Source of the DNA: Phytopythium helicoides
Lineage: Eukaryota; Oomycota; Peronosporomycetes; Pythiales; Pythiaceae
DNA length: 64,000 bases
Direction of reading: 5' to 3'
Assembly: GCA_024867545.1 (NCBI GenBank)
Contig: JANFNE010000025.1
Coordinates: 620,001 to 684,000 of the forward strand
The notes beneath the pieces are model-generated. The model made no database searches. It was given only the letters and a program-made list of their open reading frames with translations, and had not been told where the DNA came from. Numbering within the stretch: position 1 is the first letter of the stretch; every line of letters begins with the position of its first letter. Below are positions 1-13,400 of this stretch, piece after piece. The translations under genes and the position numbers were made by a program.

Positions 1-1062
1 CCCCGCGAGCGTTCGTGGCGCCAATCCTGCGTGCACAAGACGGTCCTCTGGTTGGTTTTATGGTCGACTCGATCACAATCACGGGGCGGGGCAGGTCCAT
101 GCCACCAGACGAACGCCTCGCGACTGTCCGCGATCTTCAGCGCGCGTCCGCCGTCACATGGCCCGATCTTCGGCTGGCTCCAGATACGAAAGATACCCTA
201 CGTCACCGCTCTTCGGACGTCGAAGCAACGCGAGTCTGCATTGCGCAAGCGGACGGACGACGCCAGCGGCGGCCGTTCCTGGCCGTCAGAAGGGCGGATT
301 CTGCTGCGTTTTACACTACGGTACGATACGCTGCAACCATCGCGACCACCACAGAGGCCCCCTGGCGACCAACGGCCGATCCGGTATCAAAGGCTCTGGC
401 ACAGGACTCTCTCTCTCTTTTTCGCCACCTATATCCATCGGTCGCGAACCGCCGGATCCGACAGACCACCGACCTGTCGCCATTTGCTGCGTGTAGCTCG
501 GCTTCCCGCAGCGCCAACGAACGCACAGTGCCAAGTCGCGATGCCATGATCCCGGTGGGCTGCCAGCCTCCCCGAGGTCTACGTAGCCGGTCCGTCCGTC
601 GCACGTTTGAAAGGGAGGGCACAGGTGCACGACAACCATGCCAAGCGAAGCCAATGCAATGCAATTCGTCCATGACTCGTATGCAGCAAGGAAGAGCGGA
701 GCGTGCGTGTCATGGCCACGTCAGTTCGAAAAAATTCGTCTATTCGATTGATACCGCCCCTTTTCCGCCTCTCCTCACCCATAAATACCCCACTCCCAAC
801 CGGACACCACATCCTTCTCGAATCTTACATTTTCAACGTAGTCCACATAAAACCAGCACATCCCCTCCATTAACGTGTCATCTCTAAACACCTAGTCGTT
901 TGTATGCTCCCGCCACACTAACAACCGCCGCCCTCGACGCTGACGCGTCACCACGACGCCACGGCAGTTGAATGTGAGCCCAACAGCTACGCCGCATTGA
1001 CACATCCGCCAAGCCGCCCGCAGCTCCAGCTCCAGCTCCCCCGCCTCCTGCACGCCCTCGCC
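1..1062. other. Left-edge region without a supported gene
   Basis: Long open frames exist on both strands, but none shows family motifs, low-complexity-free protein character or consistent codon bias, so I treat them as chance frames in GC-rich DNA. The part from about 770 to 850 is pyrimidine-rich with a TATA-like run (ATAAATACC near 781) and could serve the small gene that begins at 1063. A short CT-rich run lies near 405-425. I see no RNA gene or transposon. Confidence 0.4.
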
Positions 1063-1272
1063 ATGGCCGACGCGCCCTCTACGACTCTCGTGAAGCCGCT
1101 GCCAGTGGCCGTGACGCCCCCGGAGGACGCGGTGCCGTCGGCGGCCGTCGTCGAGGCCATGGAGTCGTCCGCCAAGCTGTCGCAGTCGCCGCGCTCGCCC
1201 GTGCTGGGGCTGCGCAGCCCCGTGACGGCCGACCAGAAGCCCATCCTGATGCCCAAGCCCATGCACATCTAG
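1063..1272 (+). CDS. Small hypothetical protein, 69 aa
   Basis: The protein starts MADAPSTTLVKPL and ends PKPMHI. I recognise no family. It is rich in Pro, Ala, Val and Ser, with two SPxxxLxSP-like stretches around residues 42-55, and looks disordered. Almost every codon ends in G or C, as in the well supported genes of this window, and that is the main reason to call it real. The ATG at 1063 is preferred over an in-frame codon at 997 because the upstream stretch is a Gln/Leu/Pro repeat with different composition. It converges with the 3' end of the dynein gene. It could also be the last exon of a longer gene. Confidence 0.45.
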   Translation: MADAPSTTLVKPLPVAVTPPEDAVPSAAVVEAMESSAKLSQSPRSPVLGLRSPVTADQKPILMPKPMHI

Positions 1273-1491
1273 CCGACTGGCAGCCGCAGGACGCAGTACC
1301 AATATTGTAAACCCACGAAATACACGTCCGCTTACGCGGCACTCGACCCACCGCTACTCGCCCTTCGCCTTTGCGGACCGCAGCGAGACGACGTGCCGCT
1401 GCACGTCCGCCAGCGCACGCTGGCGAGCGAGCCGCGCTTCTTCGTCTGGTTGCACTGCGCTCGGACCTGCTCCATCAGCGCGACTTGAAAG

Positions 1492-4400
1492 TCACCGGCT
1501 GCAGCAGCTTTCCTCCACGAGACCCACTAAACGTTCGTGCTTTGCTGCGACGTCGTTCAGAATGCTCACAGTGTAGCTAAGCGCATTGCCCAGCCCTTCC
1601 GCTTCTTGCTCGTGAGATTGTCTAGCTTCTCTCGCTTGGAACCACTGCTCGTCCAGCGCTGCATCCCCCACCTCATCAGGCTCGAGCGTGGCGTTTAGCA
1701 TCGTAATGTGATCCGCGCTGTCAACGAACGCCGCTGGCCCAAGCTGGGACGCCAATACCAGTCTGAAATTGGGGTGGATAGGTACCGTACGACGCTCTGC
1801 GCCTCCTTTGTCATCATCAGAGTCAAGCCGTTCCCCCATGTGCGTGGCATCACTCCACACGGGTGTAGAAAGAACCAAGTGCTGGTATCCTTCAATGTCT
1901 TCCACTTGCCAGTCCCATATAGCCTTGAGACCGACCCGGTCGTCCAATGGAAGCATGTCAGAAGGAGATATGCCCACCACCAGTAGCTGATGTCCGTGAC
2001 GGACTGCAGATTCGAGAACTTCGTCGAAGTCCGCTGAACGGGCCTGAATCTTTTTAAAGTTCGACCAGCACCACGCCCCACAGACGCATCGATTGATCAA
2101 GGTGTCCATCTCGTCATTGTAATGTGTGATCAATACCGTACACAGGTTTGATGTTGCAGCAAAGATTGACAGAAGGAACGCATCATGCAGCCGGCGTGAT
2201 GAGATGCATGCACCCGATACGTCCATCAGTTCGATATGACTGGTCAAGTCTACGTTGCATGAAGCGAACAAATTCATCGCATCTTGGTCATCGATGCCTT
2301 CAGACAGAGATTCTTCAGTAAACCATACTGATGACGTGAATAGACAAAGCGAAGGAATCAAGCGGAACCGAACCAGAGAATCCTCGGCATCAATTGGGTT
2401 GGCCCATCGCTCGTAGCACTCTTGCCATCGTCTGAAAACTTGAGTGCGCTGAGAATATGGCAACAACCCAGTATATGTCACGGTCGCTGCATTTAGCAAA
2501 CTATTCCACCACGCTAGAGACATCTCTTTTTCGATTTGGATGTCCTCCAATAGTGGTCCGGTGAGTTTTCGGTCCTCCTCCACGAACTCAATTGCCAGCT
2601 GAGCGCTCTCAAGACGAGTGATACGCGACTCACTTCGCGCCACAAGTTCCTGCTTCTGCTGCTCAAGCGCATCGATTTGGGCTCTGGAAGCTTTCCACAT
2701 GACCTCGGCCTCTGTTACCCGGTCTTTGCTCACTTGAAACTCCTGCATCAACAGCTTAAGCCTGGATTGCGCTCTTTCTAACTTATCTAGTGTTGGCTTT
2801 ACCAAAAGCCGAGCCGACGCGTACTGATGAATCGAGCGCACCCAGATCACCATCATACTTGCTGCCACACTCTGCTTCTCAACGTCTAATCGATTGAAGC
2901 GCTCGTCCGATAGGTAGTCACGCTCAAGTTTCTGCAGGATATCGACCGGCACCGCGTCCTTGTCAAATGTAAGCAATGTTTGAACAACATTTGGATCACT
3001 GAGTACCTTTCGGGCATTCTCCCAAGTTGGTTCGTACCGAAAGAGAACGCAGATAGCATCCTAGAACCAAGTGTACTAGCAGTGGTGGGCTCGTAAAAGA
3101 TTTGATCTCGACAATGTGACGCTTATCTATCAACATGAGGGATTTGTTGGCTTCCTCAACGCAAGCAATAGGGACCTGTAGCTCTTTCTGAGCTTGGTCT
3201 TGCATCTCGTTAGTGATGCGCACTTGTTCTTCCGCAGCGTCTTGGAAGCGCATCATGATCTCACGGATCCTTTGGGTGTCGTTGTTTTGCTCGGTCGCCT
3301 TCATTCTCAGTTTCTCGATCTCAGTAGCAACAACTGCGATTTGCTCAGGCAAGTCAATATCACTGCCACGAAGGAGATCCAATGCACTCTCCATTCGATC
3401 AACAGCTGTAATGAAGCGTCGGTGCTTCGCTTCCGATGAACCAATGTCTCGTGACCGAGCCACTAACAGCTTGGCGAAGCGCGAAAGCATAGACCAAACC
3501 ATTTTCGTCTCTCGCACCGACGAATCATCACCTTTATGACATGTCTGAGTGACAGCTTTGTGCATATCAGAAGCCATCCCAGCAAGTCTCCACATCAAAG
3601 GCTTCACAGATGCCAGGGCAATAGTGAGGGGAGGTGTGTGGTCGGCATTCGTTGGTACGGTGTTTACTATTGCACACAAGATCGGCTGTATCTCAGCAAT
3701 CAAATGGCCATACGCTAGCACTCGTAATGCGTCAAAGCCGAGAGGTGGGACTCCGATAACAGTGCACATCGAGAAGATTTGTGGGTTTGACATGCGAAGC
3801 AGTGGCTCGCTTGCGTGATCGACCAAAACAACCACAGCCAAACGCTTGCGAATGCGATCAACAATTTGTTGCCATTTCCCACTTGTAATGCCCAATGGCC
3901 GCATTAGTGACATGATTGTTGCAGTTATACTCTCAGTTTCAACCTCACGCCTCCGTACAAAGTCGTCAGTCTCCTGATGATAGCGTAGCCGAGCTTGTGC
4001 GAGCTGAGAGCTCAGCAAGTCATTGTACTTTTTCTCAAGTTCTTCGAAAAATTGTGGAGGCAACACCTGTTGCGCCTCTCGTTCCTCTTTTCGCGCTGCT
4101 TCGTATTCTTGCTCGCGTCTTGACCTAATGGAGCTTTGAATTTGCGTAACTCGCGCAGTGTGGCTCGCTTCAATCTCGAGAAGCCTTTCATCACGCAATC
4201 GAGTAGCCATTCTGATCTGTTCATCAATAGAAAATGCACTGGTAACATCTCCTGTCGACATTAGGCTTAGTAGCTGACTGATGACACGTGGTGGTACCCA
4301 TTCAAGATTTTTCACGACAAGTGTAACGCTTTCACAATTCATTCCTACGCGCTCATAGATTTCTGCAAGCAAGTGATGCCACTTCGTGATCATCACGGTT

Positions 4401-7400
4401 TCAGACGATGGACATGAGTCGTTCCGAAAGCCTGTGAACGTTATCATCCGATGGCGGTGGTGTGGTTGCCAGGACAGATTGATGCAGCTTAGCAGTGACT
4501 CTCGACCGCTTTCGGGAGACCCAAGAAGCACCGCGCGTGTCGGTGCTCTGCCTTTCACACGCTCGATGCGAGCTATTGTATATGCCTGAATACAAGTAAG
4601 TATGTTAGACGAAGAAGCAAGCGCGAAGCTTAATAACACAGAAAGTCCTCACCAGTTCAAGAGGCACGGGCAGAAAGTTGGGATCTGGAGGTAAAGCTGA
4701 CCATCTTGAAGAGCTTGAAGCAACATTGGGCAGAGTACAGCTAGCTGTTGTAATCCAACCAAAATACTTTTGCACGGAGTCTTCGATGGCTTCATGTGAC
4801 AAAGTATCACCATTCACTAGCTCAGCATAAATCCATCCCCCGGATGGAGATATGTTGATGCGCAAGCGGGACCCAAGCTCGAAGCTTGCTTCGCGTAAGA
4901 GTAGCCGACTTGATCGACGAACCATGAGCTTCGGTCTTTCTCTCGACGGACTTGCCGGGCGTCGGTCAAAAAAGATGACTTCTGGAGCGAACGACCAGAG
5001 CGCAATATTCGAAGTTAACGTTGGTGATAATGCCGTATCCGATACTCGGGCTCTTCGAATAGTACTGACAACTTTTTGTGGTGTTGATTGCTGCGGTGGA
5101 GCTGGCGTTACAGTCGACACTATTTCACTAAGAATCAAAGACAAGTACGCCTCTGCTCGAATTGGACCACCAATAGAGACCTCAGTAGTTTTGGCGTGTT
5201 CTTGAGACGGAGGCGGCCGAACAGCAAGCTGCTTGGCCTGTGCAATAGCTTCTTTTGTCGCCAGAATTTGGTTTGCAATATAAGATTGATCCTTCTCAGT
5301 AGATCCACCCACCAACTGATCCTCAAATGTTCGAGCGCACTCGTGTGTCCAAAGTCGAATCAGAGTTTCAGGATCTTCAATGACAGCGGCGTCGACGCGG
5401 TAAATTCCATCGAAAACTCTTGCCAAGTCATGAAGACTAAATCGTGGCATTACTTCTTGTAAATTAGATAATTGTTCTTTGCGCAACGTCTCCCACAAAA
5501 CGACTGTCGCTGCCACTACGACTGGTAGCTCATGTTTCACGCTAGCAGGGAGCCGACTGACAAGATCTCCCGACACTTTATCGAATCGAGCAGAAACTAG
5601 CGCCGAGAAGATGCTACATAACTCAGAAGACGAGCATCTTGGGGCTAGGCAAAGAATGCACCGCTGCACTAGCTTTTGAAACTCGTCCGACGTTCTAGCG
5701 GAAATATCATTTCCCATACGTGCATGGTGATATTTCAATGCAGACACGGTAGTCGAGCCAAGCATAAGCAGGTTGTTAATTCTGACTGGGGATCCCGACG
5801 CCTCCACAAAGACAGTTCCGTGCTCGCTTGCTGATCGTAAGAATTCGCAGCAGTGGGGGACGGCGTGATCTTGTGGCTGAAGATTGTGATCTAGATGTTG
5901 GTCATTCGTGTTTTCACAGTTAAGGTGCAGATCATCAATGATTAGCAAAGCAGCTTTGCCCGGAGGGGGTTCGAACACATCGGTTCGTTCGCGCTGGAGC
6001 ATTCTTTCCATACATTTTGCGATTTCAGTAGCGCCTTTGTCGTGTTGCGTCACTCCGAAGTAGAATGGAATCACTTCGTTGCTGTCTAGTCTCTGAACAG
6101 CTTCTGCCATTGACATAGACGATGTTGGGGCGAATGTGCCGCAATCCCTAGCGATGCAGGTTTGATTAAGAGCCGATGTATAGTCAGCAACACTTTCTGT
6201 TGTGGCACCTTTTTCGTTTTCCCGGCGGAATCGAGATGCAAGCACCATTACGAGAGAAACCTGGTGGAATCGGATGCGGTTCACCGACTCAAGTGTTTGC
6301 TCTTCGCTCTTATGCTCCTTGGGAAATGTAGCAAGATCGTTGGCGTACTTGAGGGGATTCGCACTGACTGTCTGCTGCATAAAATTTTGTAGTAGAGTTG
6401 TTCTGCGCGAACTGTCGTGCCCCACCAAAAGCACCATTTGTCCAGTTCGAAGCCCTGCCTTCAGTGAAGTATGAATGGCAATACTGGAGCGTGTTGGGAT
6501 AAAAACTTGAGATGGTGGTGCGGGAGAGAATGAACCAAAACCGCCACTCTGCCTTATATTTTGATTCGAAAAACCCTCGTCTGAATTGTGCCTAGAAGAG
6601 CAGATGACTCTATCAACAAATTTGTCGTCGATAGCAACAAACTGACAAGTTTCAAAGTCGACAATGGTCTCGTACAAATTGACATCTTGGCTGATCCCTG
6701 ACCATGCTGTAGCGGCTTCGGGAATGGCACTTTTTACGGTGCTACTAATTAAAACCTGGAGATGAGTTGAATCGTTCGTGCACATCGCGAGACCCCATAC
6801 CAAGCTATATGACAAGCCCATCGCCATGCGAGTGGATATTGCTTGTAGCAACTTTGACTCAGTGTCTGAGTTTGATTGTGCCATTAGTCGCTTGGTTAAT
6901 GTTGGCGGTGTCATGTGATTTTCAGTATTTACCACAGAGGAGAGGGTCGACCGCAACAAGGAAGCAAAGCTCTGAACGCGGTGCAATCGGGACAATAAAA
7001 TAGGCGTCTCGTACTCTTCTGTAAGCCGTAAAATGCGCTCCAGCAAATCAGTGTCTAGAACACGGTGCTCAATCGTGTCAAGAGCTAAAGTGACTTGTTC
7101 ACCTAAACCACATAACCTTGTCTTCATTTCTTGAATCTCTTTCTTGAGCTGACTGAAGAAGCTCCTTAGGAAAGCTACATGAATCGGAGGCTCATCCTCA
7201 GCACCGCTCGAATCACTAGAGGCTGAGACTTCGAAATGAACAATACCGCTACCAAAGATAAGGGGCGGAGAAGCAGTATCTAGACTGATCGACTCAAACA
7301 GAAAGCGCAAGTTTGGCGGAAACGTCATAAACTCTCCGTTTTGGAACGGAAGCAGTGCACACGGTCTGGACTTGCCTGTTGTAGTGCGCGCAACCGACCA

Positions 7401-10400
7401 GTGTTGACTAACTTGTACAAGATTTTCAGCCCAGCGAGCTTCAAAAGGTCCGTCAAATACAATCCAAAGTTGCTTTGGTGACCATTTGTCTTCTACCTCT
7501 TTTCCAGAAATGACGGTAGATATTTTATGCTTAGCGTTCACAGACATGCTATACAGGTCTTGAGCTTCACGTATCAACCGACCTAATATTGATGACGGAG
7601 CGTCTTTCCTATTTTCTGTGAACGCACTTCCGTAAAGTTGAGTAGTTGACAATGCCTTTGGTAATACGAGACGAATCGAAACGGCTTGATTCTCTTCGCT
7701 GCCAAGGCGCCTTGTTGTGTGGAAAAAGTCACGCTTAGAAGATGCTAGAGTCGCTGCATGATCATTTAATGGCAACGGCAAAGAAGAACCAGAGCTCACT
7801 GCAGCGGTGGTGTCGTTGGGCTGTTCATGTGCCTGTTGCTGCTCCATCTCCGGCGAATAACCGATACCTAGTGCCTTGGCTAGAATATTGTAAGCCGTAG
7901 TCTTGCCCGTTCCGCATGTACCAATCAAAAGGGTACATCCTGATGAGTCCATGTGAGAGGATATCGACAATGCTGCACTAATAAGTTGTTTTCTTGGAAC
8001 TAAATTGGACTCTACACAAGCAAGACGAACCCGATCCTCTAAATCTGAGCTTTCCTTTTTTGCTAACTCCAATTCTTCTCGTAGAAAACGCTTTACAAAC
8101 CATTTGTCGCGGTCGAGGCTATTACCAAAAACCGAATCGACAATATTCATCACTAAATCACAAAGTGATGTTGACTTAATATGCTGCTGAACGTGGACAA
8201 TCACAGCTTCTCGAATCAAGAAGGATTGGAGTGCAGCTCGCTCTAACTCGTCGCTGCTCAATCGCATTCGATCCCCCACTTCTTCAATGATACGCCTCAT
8301 TTCCTTCATTGAGAAGAGTTCAACCAATTCTGTCTGAGCTGCTCCCATCTCGGTATTCTCGATTGAAGCCACACGATGCCGGACACTTACTAAACGCTTC
8401 GACAGAGCACTAGGTTCTACAAAGTCGTTAACAAACAAAGTTGCCTCCAGGATAATCCCCGGATCATTAGGAACAACCTCAATTACACTAATAGGCTCAG
8501 CCAATTGTCGAATTTCTTCGACGGATAATTGGGGAATTCGAGAGTGGTTGAGCGAAATCAAGAGAGTAGTTCCAGGGGTGAATGCTATACCGGAACGATA
8601 AATGCCCTCGATAGGTGATCCCGATAGCACAGCTTGCTGCACAATAGAGAAATGTGTCGCTATCAGCTTCACTATTCCAATAGTTACATCGGACGTATTG
8701 TTCATCTTGAGGCTAAAGACACCTCCGGAGAAAAGAGCTCCAATCAGCAATCGCGATACATGAGCGTATGTTGTTGTTGCCGTTGTGATTGTATTAAACA
8801 GTCGCCGTCCAATAATGGTGCTCACTTGGGTTGCTAACCCGTTAGTACCAGAATCGCGCGGCCCAGGTTAGAAAAGTTCCTTGTCCATTCCGGATAGCTG
8901 CTGATAAAGCAAATAGAGTTCGCATGCTTTGAAGAGTAATTTGATATCCGTTGTGCTGGATCAACGTAGTTAAACCCGTAGGGGAACCCGCAGTGTACCT
9001 AACTGTACATTGCACTCTTGTCCCACAATATTTGCATCATCCAGCGAGTATCGAACTTGGAGATCCCACGGAATAGACGAATTTGTTGCGGAGTTGCTGT
9101 ATTCATCGAGATTTGCAGCTGGTTGTTGGTGATAATGAAGCTCCATTGCGTCCCGAAATTGAATGTCGTGTAGTTGGAGACAGGAAATGAGCAGCATAAC
9201 TTTCTTTGACATGACGGGCTGCTGCCTTTGGTTGCGCGAGCTGGAATTACAACCCACGTACCTTAGGAGTCTTTCCGCGTATGTTTTTAAAATGCTTTGC
9301 ATAACGCTGTAAGTAGTTTGAGTATGCGATGTAATCTCGACATCTTTGCATGGGTTCAAACACTCAGTAATAAGAGTGCCACGAACAATTTGATCAGCAA
9401 GCAATACGCTCTAAGACAAACAAGGTATCAATGCAACGGAATCAAAGAAGGGAAAAATGCTCACCACTGCCGCACCTGCAGCGGTAATTCTTCGAACTGA
9501 ACCCAGTCAGAAGGCTTCGGATCAGCGCAGCCCACCTTGAAGTGCGTAAGTAAGCTCACAGCTAGTTTCGTACTTCTCCGGAGTCTTTCGCACAACCGCT
9601 TTTCCACGGTACTGAGCCATTGTTCTGGTGGACCACGAGCCTTCAGATTGGTCCCCATGTCAATACTCTCAGGGCTGGCCATAAGACGCTCGAGAAATAA
9701 TCTGAAAAAAAAAAAAAAGATGGGTGAGCTTGCAATTTGTGTAGGTTTATTGTCAACCCAGGCAGACATAAGGCAAACACTCACGTAATGAATGTCTTGA
9801 AAGCTCTCTCTCGTGCCGAAAACTATTCGACTAACGTTATCAAAGCAAAGATGGAGATATGATTGGATGTCATGCACATCTCTAGCCTTGGAGAGCAACG
9901 TAGCGAGCTCAGTATTTGACAGTCGAAAAAATGGTGGGAACACCTGTCGCTTCATCTGTTTTGTCAGCCACGACAAAATCGTAAGCCTTAGTCAGCCAGC
10001 ACGGTACACCCACAATCAATAGCCATGCACACACCTCGAGATGCTCAGTTAGAGCTTTTGCCGACACCTCAAAACCTTTAACGAGATCTTGAAGTATTTG
10101 ACGTGCTTCGGCGCTCACGCCAAACGATAGGCAAAGTGAACGCTTCGATAGGCCAGTCATGAATGCGCGCCATGAAGTGTCGAGCCTTTGCAATAGTCTG
10201 GCTTGCTCGGGAAACGAACGAACAAAGTCTGCTGATGAAAGCTTCTGTGTATGATCCCAGCGATGCTGGCACACTTGAAGCAAATCCATCGCGGTTTTTC
10301 GTGAGTTCGAGGTCGCTCAAAAGTTTGGTAAGTCGCTCTTGGATAGAACGCGCATACGATGAAAAGTCTATGACACGTAATAATACCTCGCTTTCTTCCA

Positions 10401-13400
10401 AAAGTGCAATAAGCTCATCACAATCCCCTAGTGAGAATGTGTCGCGGCCGTCTCGATCTTTGCGAAGCTCAATTGGAATTTCCTTGGTCTCCCATGTATG
10501 AACGACACTATCGAAACCTGTCCGCGACAGCTGCTTCAGCCGTCGCTTCTTCGGATACATGCCGAATTTCAATGGCATGAGCAGCAGCATTGACGTCTAT
10601 GAGGTGTTGAAGCGGTAGAGTCAAACGAAGGCTGGCTTCGTATGCTGTATCACTAGTCGTCCGGGTTGTTAAACTACAATCCATTTTTCTCTCGAGCTTT
10701 GTCCAATGCCGCTCTCTCATTTGGGGGTTTCTCAAATCCCGAATAATAGGCGCCAATGCTTCAAAAATATGCTGCGTGCCCTGTAGACGACCGAGGACAA
10801 AAGAATCGGTTCCATCCTCTCTAACGCGACTAATTACGGCCGCGATGCGCTCGCAGAAAGCTACCATTTGGCAAAGGTCAACGGTCTGTAGTGTTTGGCA
10901 GCTTACGCTTTGCATGTGACTACTTGCTTCGCACAGAACTGCCCATAATTCCTGCAGGTCGATCCAAAACGCATCAGTCATAGAACTCGATACAGCTCAA
11001 ATTCAATCGATACGCACCACTTTAAGCTTTAGGTGCGTCGAAAGCTCGAATAGTTCCGCAAACTCGTCTGTAGGTGGTACTACAGCACTAGATATATCTG
11101 CAAAGACGGACTTTGACCACACAAGCATCTCAGAATGTTCTGTCATCTGCGCAGCTTGGCGCTCGAGTGACACTATAGTATTGAAGGAATCACTGTAGTT
11201 TTCCTCGTCCAATTCAGACTCATCCAAAGCTCGCATTCGTAGGTCTCGTGTGCTTTGCTGCAGCTATTGGCATTTGCAGATAGGACGCGTAAGTTTGTGG
11301 AATCGACGAGCACGTGGCAGAAATTACACACCGAAGCAATACGCTCGTTCAGTAACCCAGAGTATCCACCAATATCGCTCTCTCGGCTGGAGTATGCGTC
11401 TTGGGCGTGAGATCGAAGAGCCGAAAATTCTGGATCACACAGCTCAAATGTGCGAGCTGTTTCTTCGGGGACGTGAATCAGAAACCTATCCAGAAGCGAG
11501 AACAAGTCTTGAACAAAAGTTAGTGCGCTTTCTTGCTCGTCAATGGCGTCATAAACGTCCTAAATTATGCGATACCAACAAGTCAGTATGTCATCATGTC
11601 AATGCTATCCTCAGTGCTCTCGTCAAACTGCACCTGTAATCGAACTAGGTAACGTGTAAATTCGACGAGGTCGACGCACACAGGCTTTTGGATCTTTTCT
11701 GACGACGAGGAGACAAAATCGAGAAGCTGGGTGCATTTTTCGTATGCGAGGACTGGGAGCATAGAATGCATGGTATCTAGACATTTTGTTGGTGCTGGGA
11801 GCAAATCAATGGCGAGCCCACGAACCCCAACCGAGATAAACTGAGCGTTATGGATTGGTCGAAGGCGCTCTAACGCATGGATCTGTCGAGCATAGTCCAG
11901 TTTGATAAACAAATAGGACAAAGTAAAGCAACAATTGACAAACACATACCTGCCCTTGATAGTCCCGGATATCGTCTGCAATCATGTTAAGTGAGTATAC
12001 TTCTGATCTGAAAAGTCGTGCCTTCTCTTCAAAGTTGACCTTCAGGTTTTGGGCGTGCTGTTTCAAGAAGACGATATACCAGTCTACCAACGTGTTCACG
12101 CTCTTCATTGTCTGGTCTACCAATCGATAGATGTCTGTACAGGTTGACTGATACGAACGGTTGGCTCGCATCCTATCGTCAAGACGACAGTAAGTAGACA
12201 TCTCACTTAGGCTATCACTGGGATCTTCGGCTGCGCAAGCTGGGCCAGTGATCGCAGAGGATACCGAGCTGACGGAATCCCTTATTTCGTCCTCTTCAAA
12301 AAAAAGTTTCGAGGCTTGAAGATCTTCAGCAAACCGAAGAACTGCTTTCAACGTAGGATGCGCTGAAATAGGCAAAATTCTTGTGAAAAGCTCTAAGAAG
12401 CGTAAGGTTGCTTCATGAATTGTGTCAACTATTTCGTCCAAAGATGGTTTGGTACCAATCTGAAAATGTTGGTGATCTGCATGGGATAGTTCGAGGGTTA
12501 TATTGAACAGAGGTGTTGGAGCGATTGACGGTATAGATCGAAGCTTTGCTTCAAAAGAAGTGTTGAGAGCGTTGTCTTGATTTTCTAGTGCATCCCTATC
12601 GTCGATTACAGGCACTTCGGAGCAATATAAATCATCAAGTTTGTTTTGAAACATTTGAAGCACCAGCCCCTGACTAACTGTAGTTCCCACTACATTTAGC
12701 ACTTCCTCAATGGAGAATTTATCCGTATGAAATGAGCTTTTACCGGCAATCTGGGCTCGGCGAGCAGAGAGTGCATCTAAAAAGGCCGTCTCAAATTTGC
12801 TTTGGTCCCAAATTTCGCTCGATACGTCAGGAGTGCTGAAAGTTGACTCGTGTCGACCCTCTACAGCTGTCCGATACGAAGAGTCTGAGTGAAGCGCAAT
12901 CTCCCAAACTGATCGTATCAAGCGTTTGAGCTGCTGCACAGTGAGCTCACAGGCACTATTACTCTGGGGTTTCCCAATCTTGGCTTCGCAACGTACGTCT
13001 TGATCCATTGTGCGAATTGTTTCTTCGTACGTGTGTCGGTGGGTGATTTTCCGAATTACAGTAGAATTAGTTCCTGTTAGCAAGCTGTGAAAGACCATCT
13101 CGGCGTTTCTTTGAACAACCGCTTCAAACGTATCGAGCTCCAAAAATGCTACAAGCTGCGCAAATCGGGCGAGCTGTCGGCACTTTCGTCGCTGAATAGC
13201 TGCTAGAGTCCATCGAATACGACTGAGATCTTCAACATTGCCGCTGGCACGCCGAAGCCCACACGTCGCGGTGTGAGGACGCTGGCTTTTGTTGACCTCT
13301 CGAAAATGCTCGTGATTCATGTGTCGAATATCTGCTTTCGCAAGCTTAAGCTCGCACTCGACGTGCTGCTCGTACAAACGATAATTGTTGCACTTACGAC

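Noticed and set aside
15..887. Long open frame of 290 codons on the plus strand
   Set aside because: It overlaps other equally long frames on both strands, lacks motifs and has an erratic composition. Chance frames of this size are common in GC-rich DNA.
11236..11260. Frame change in the dynein, first taken as a deletion
   Set aside because: A 74-nt GT-AG intron (11258-11331), phase 0 on both sides, explains it.
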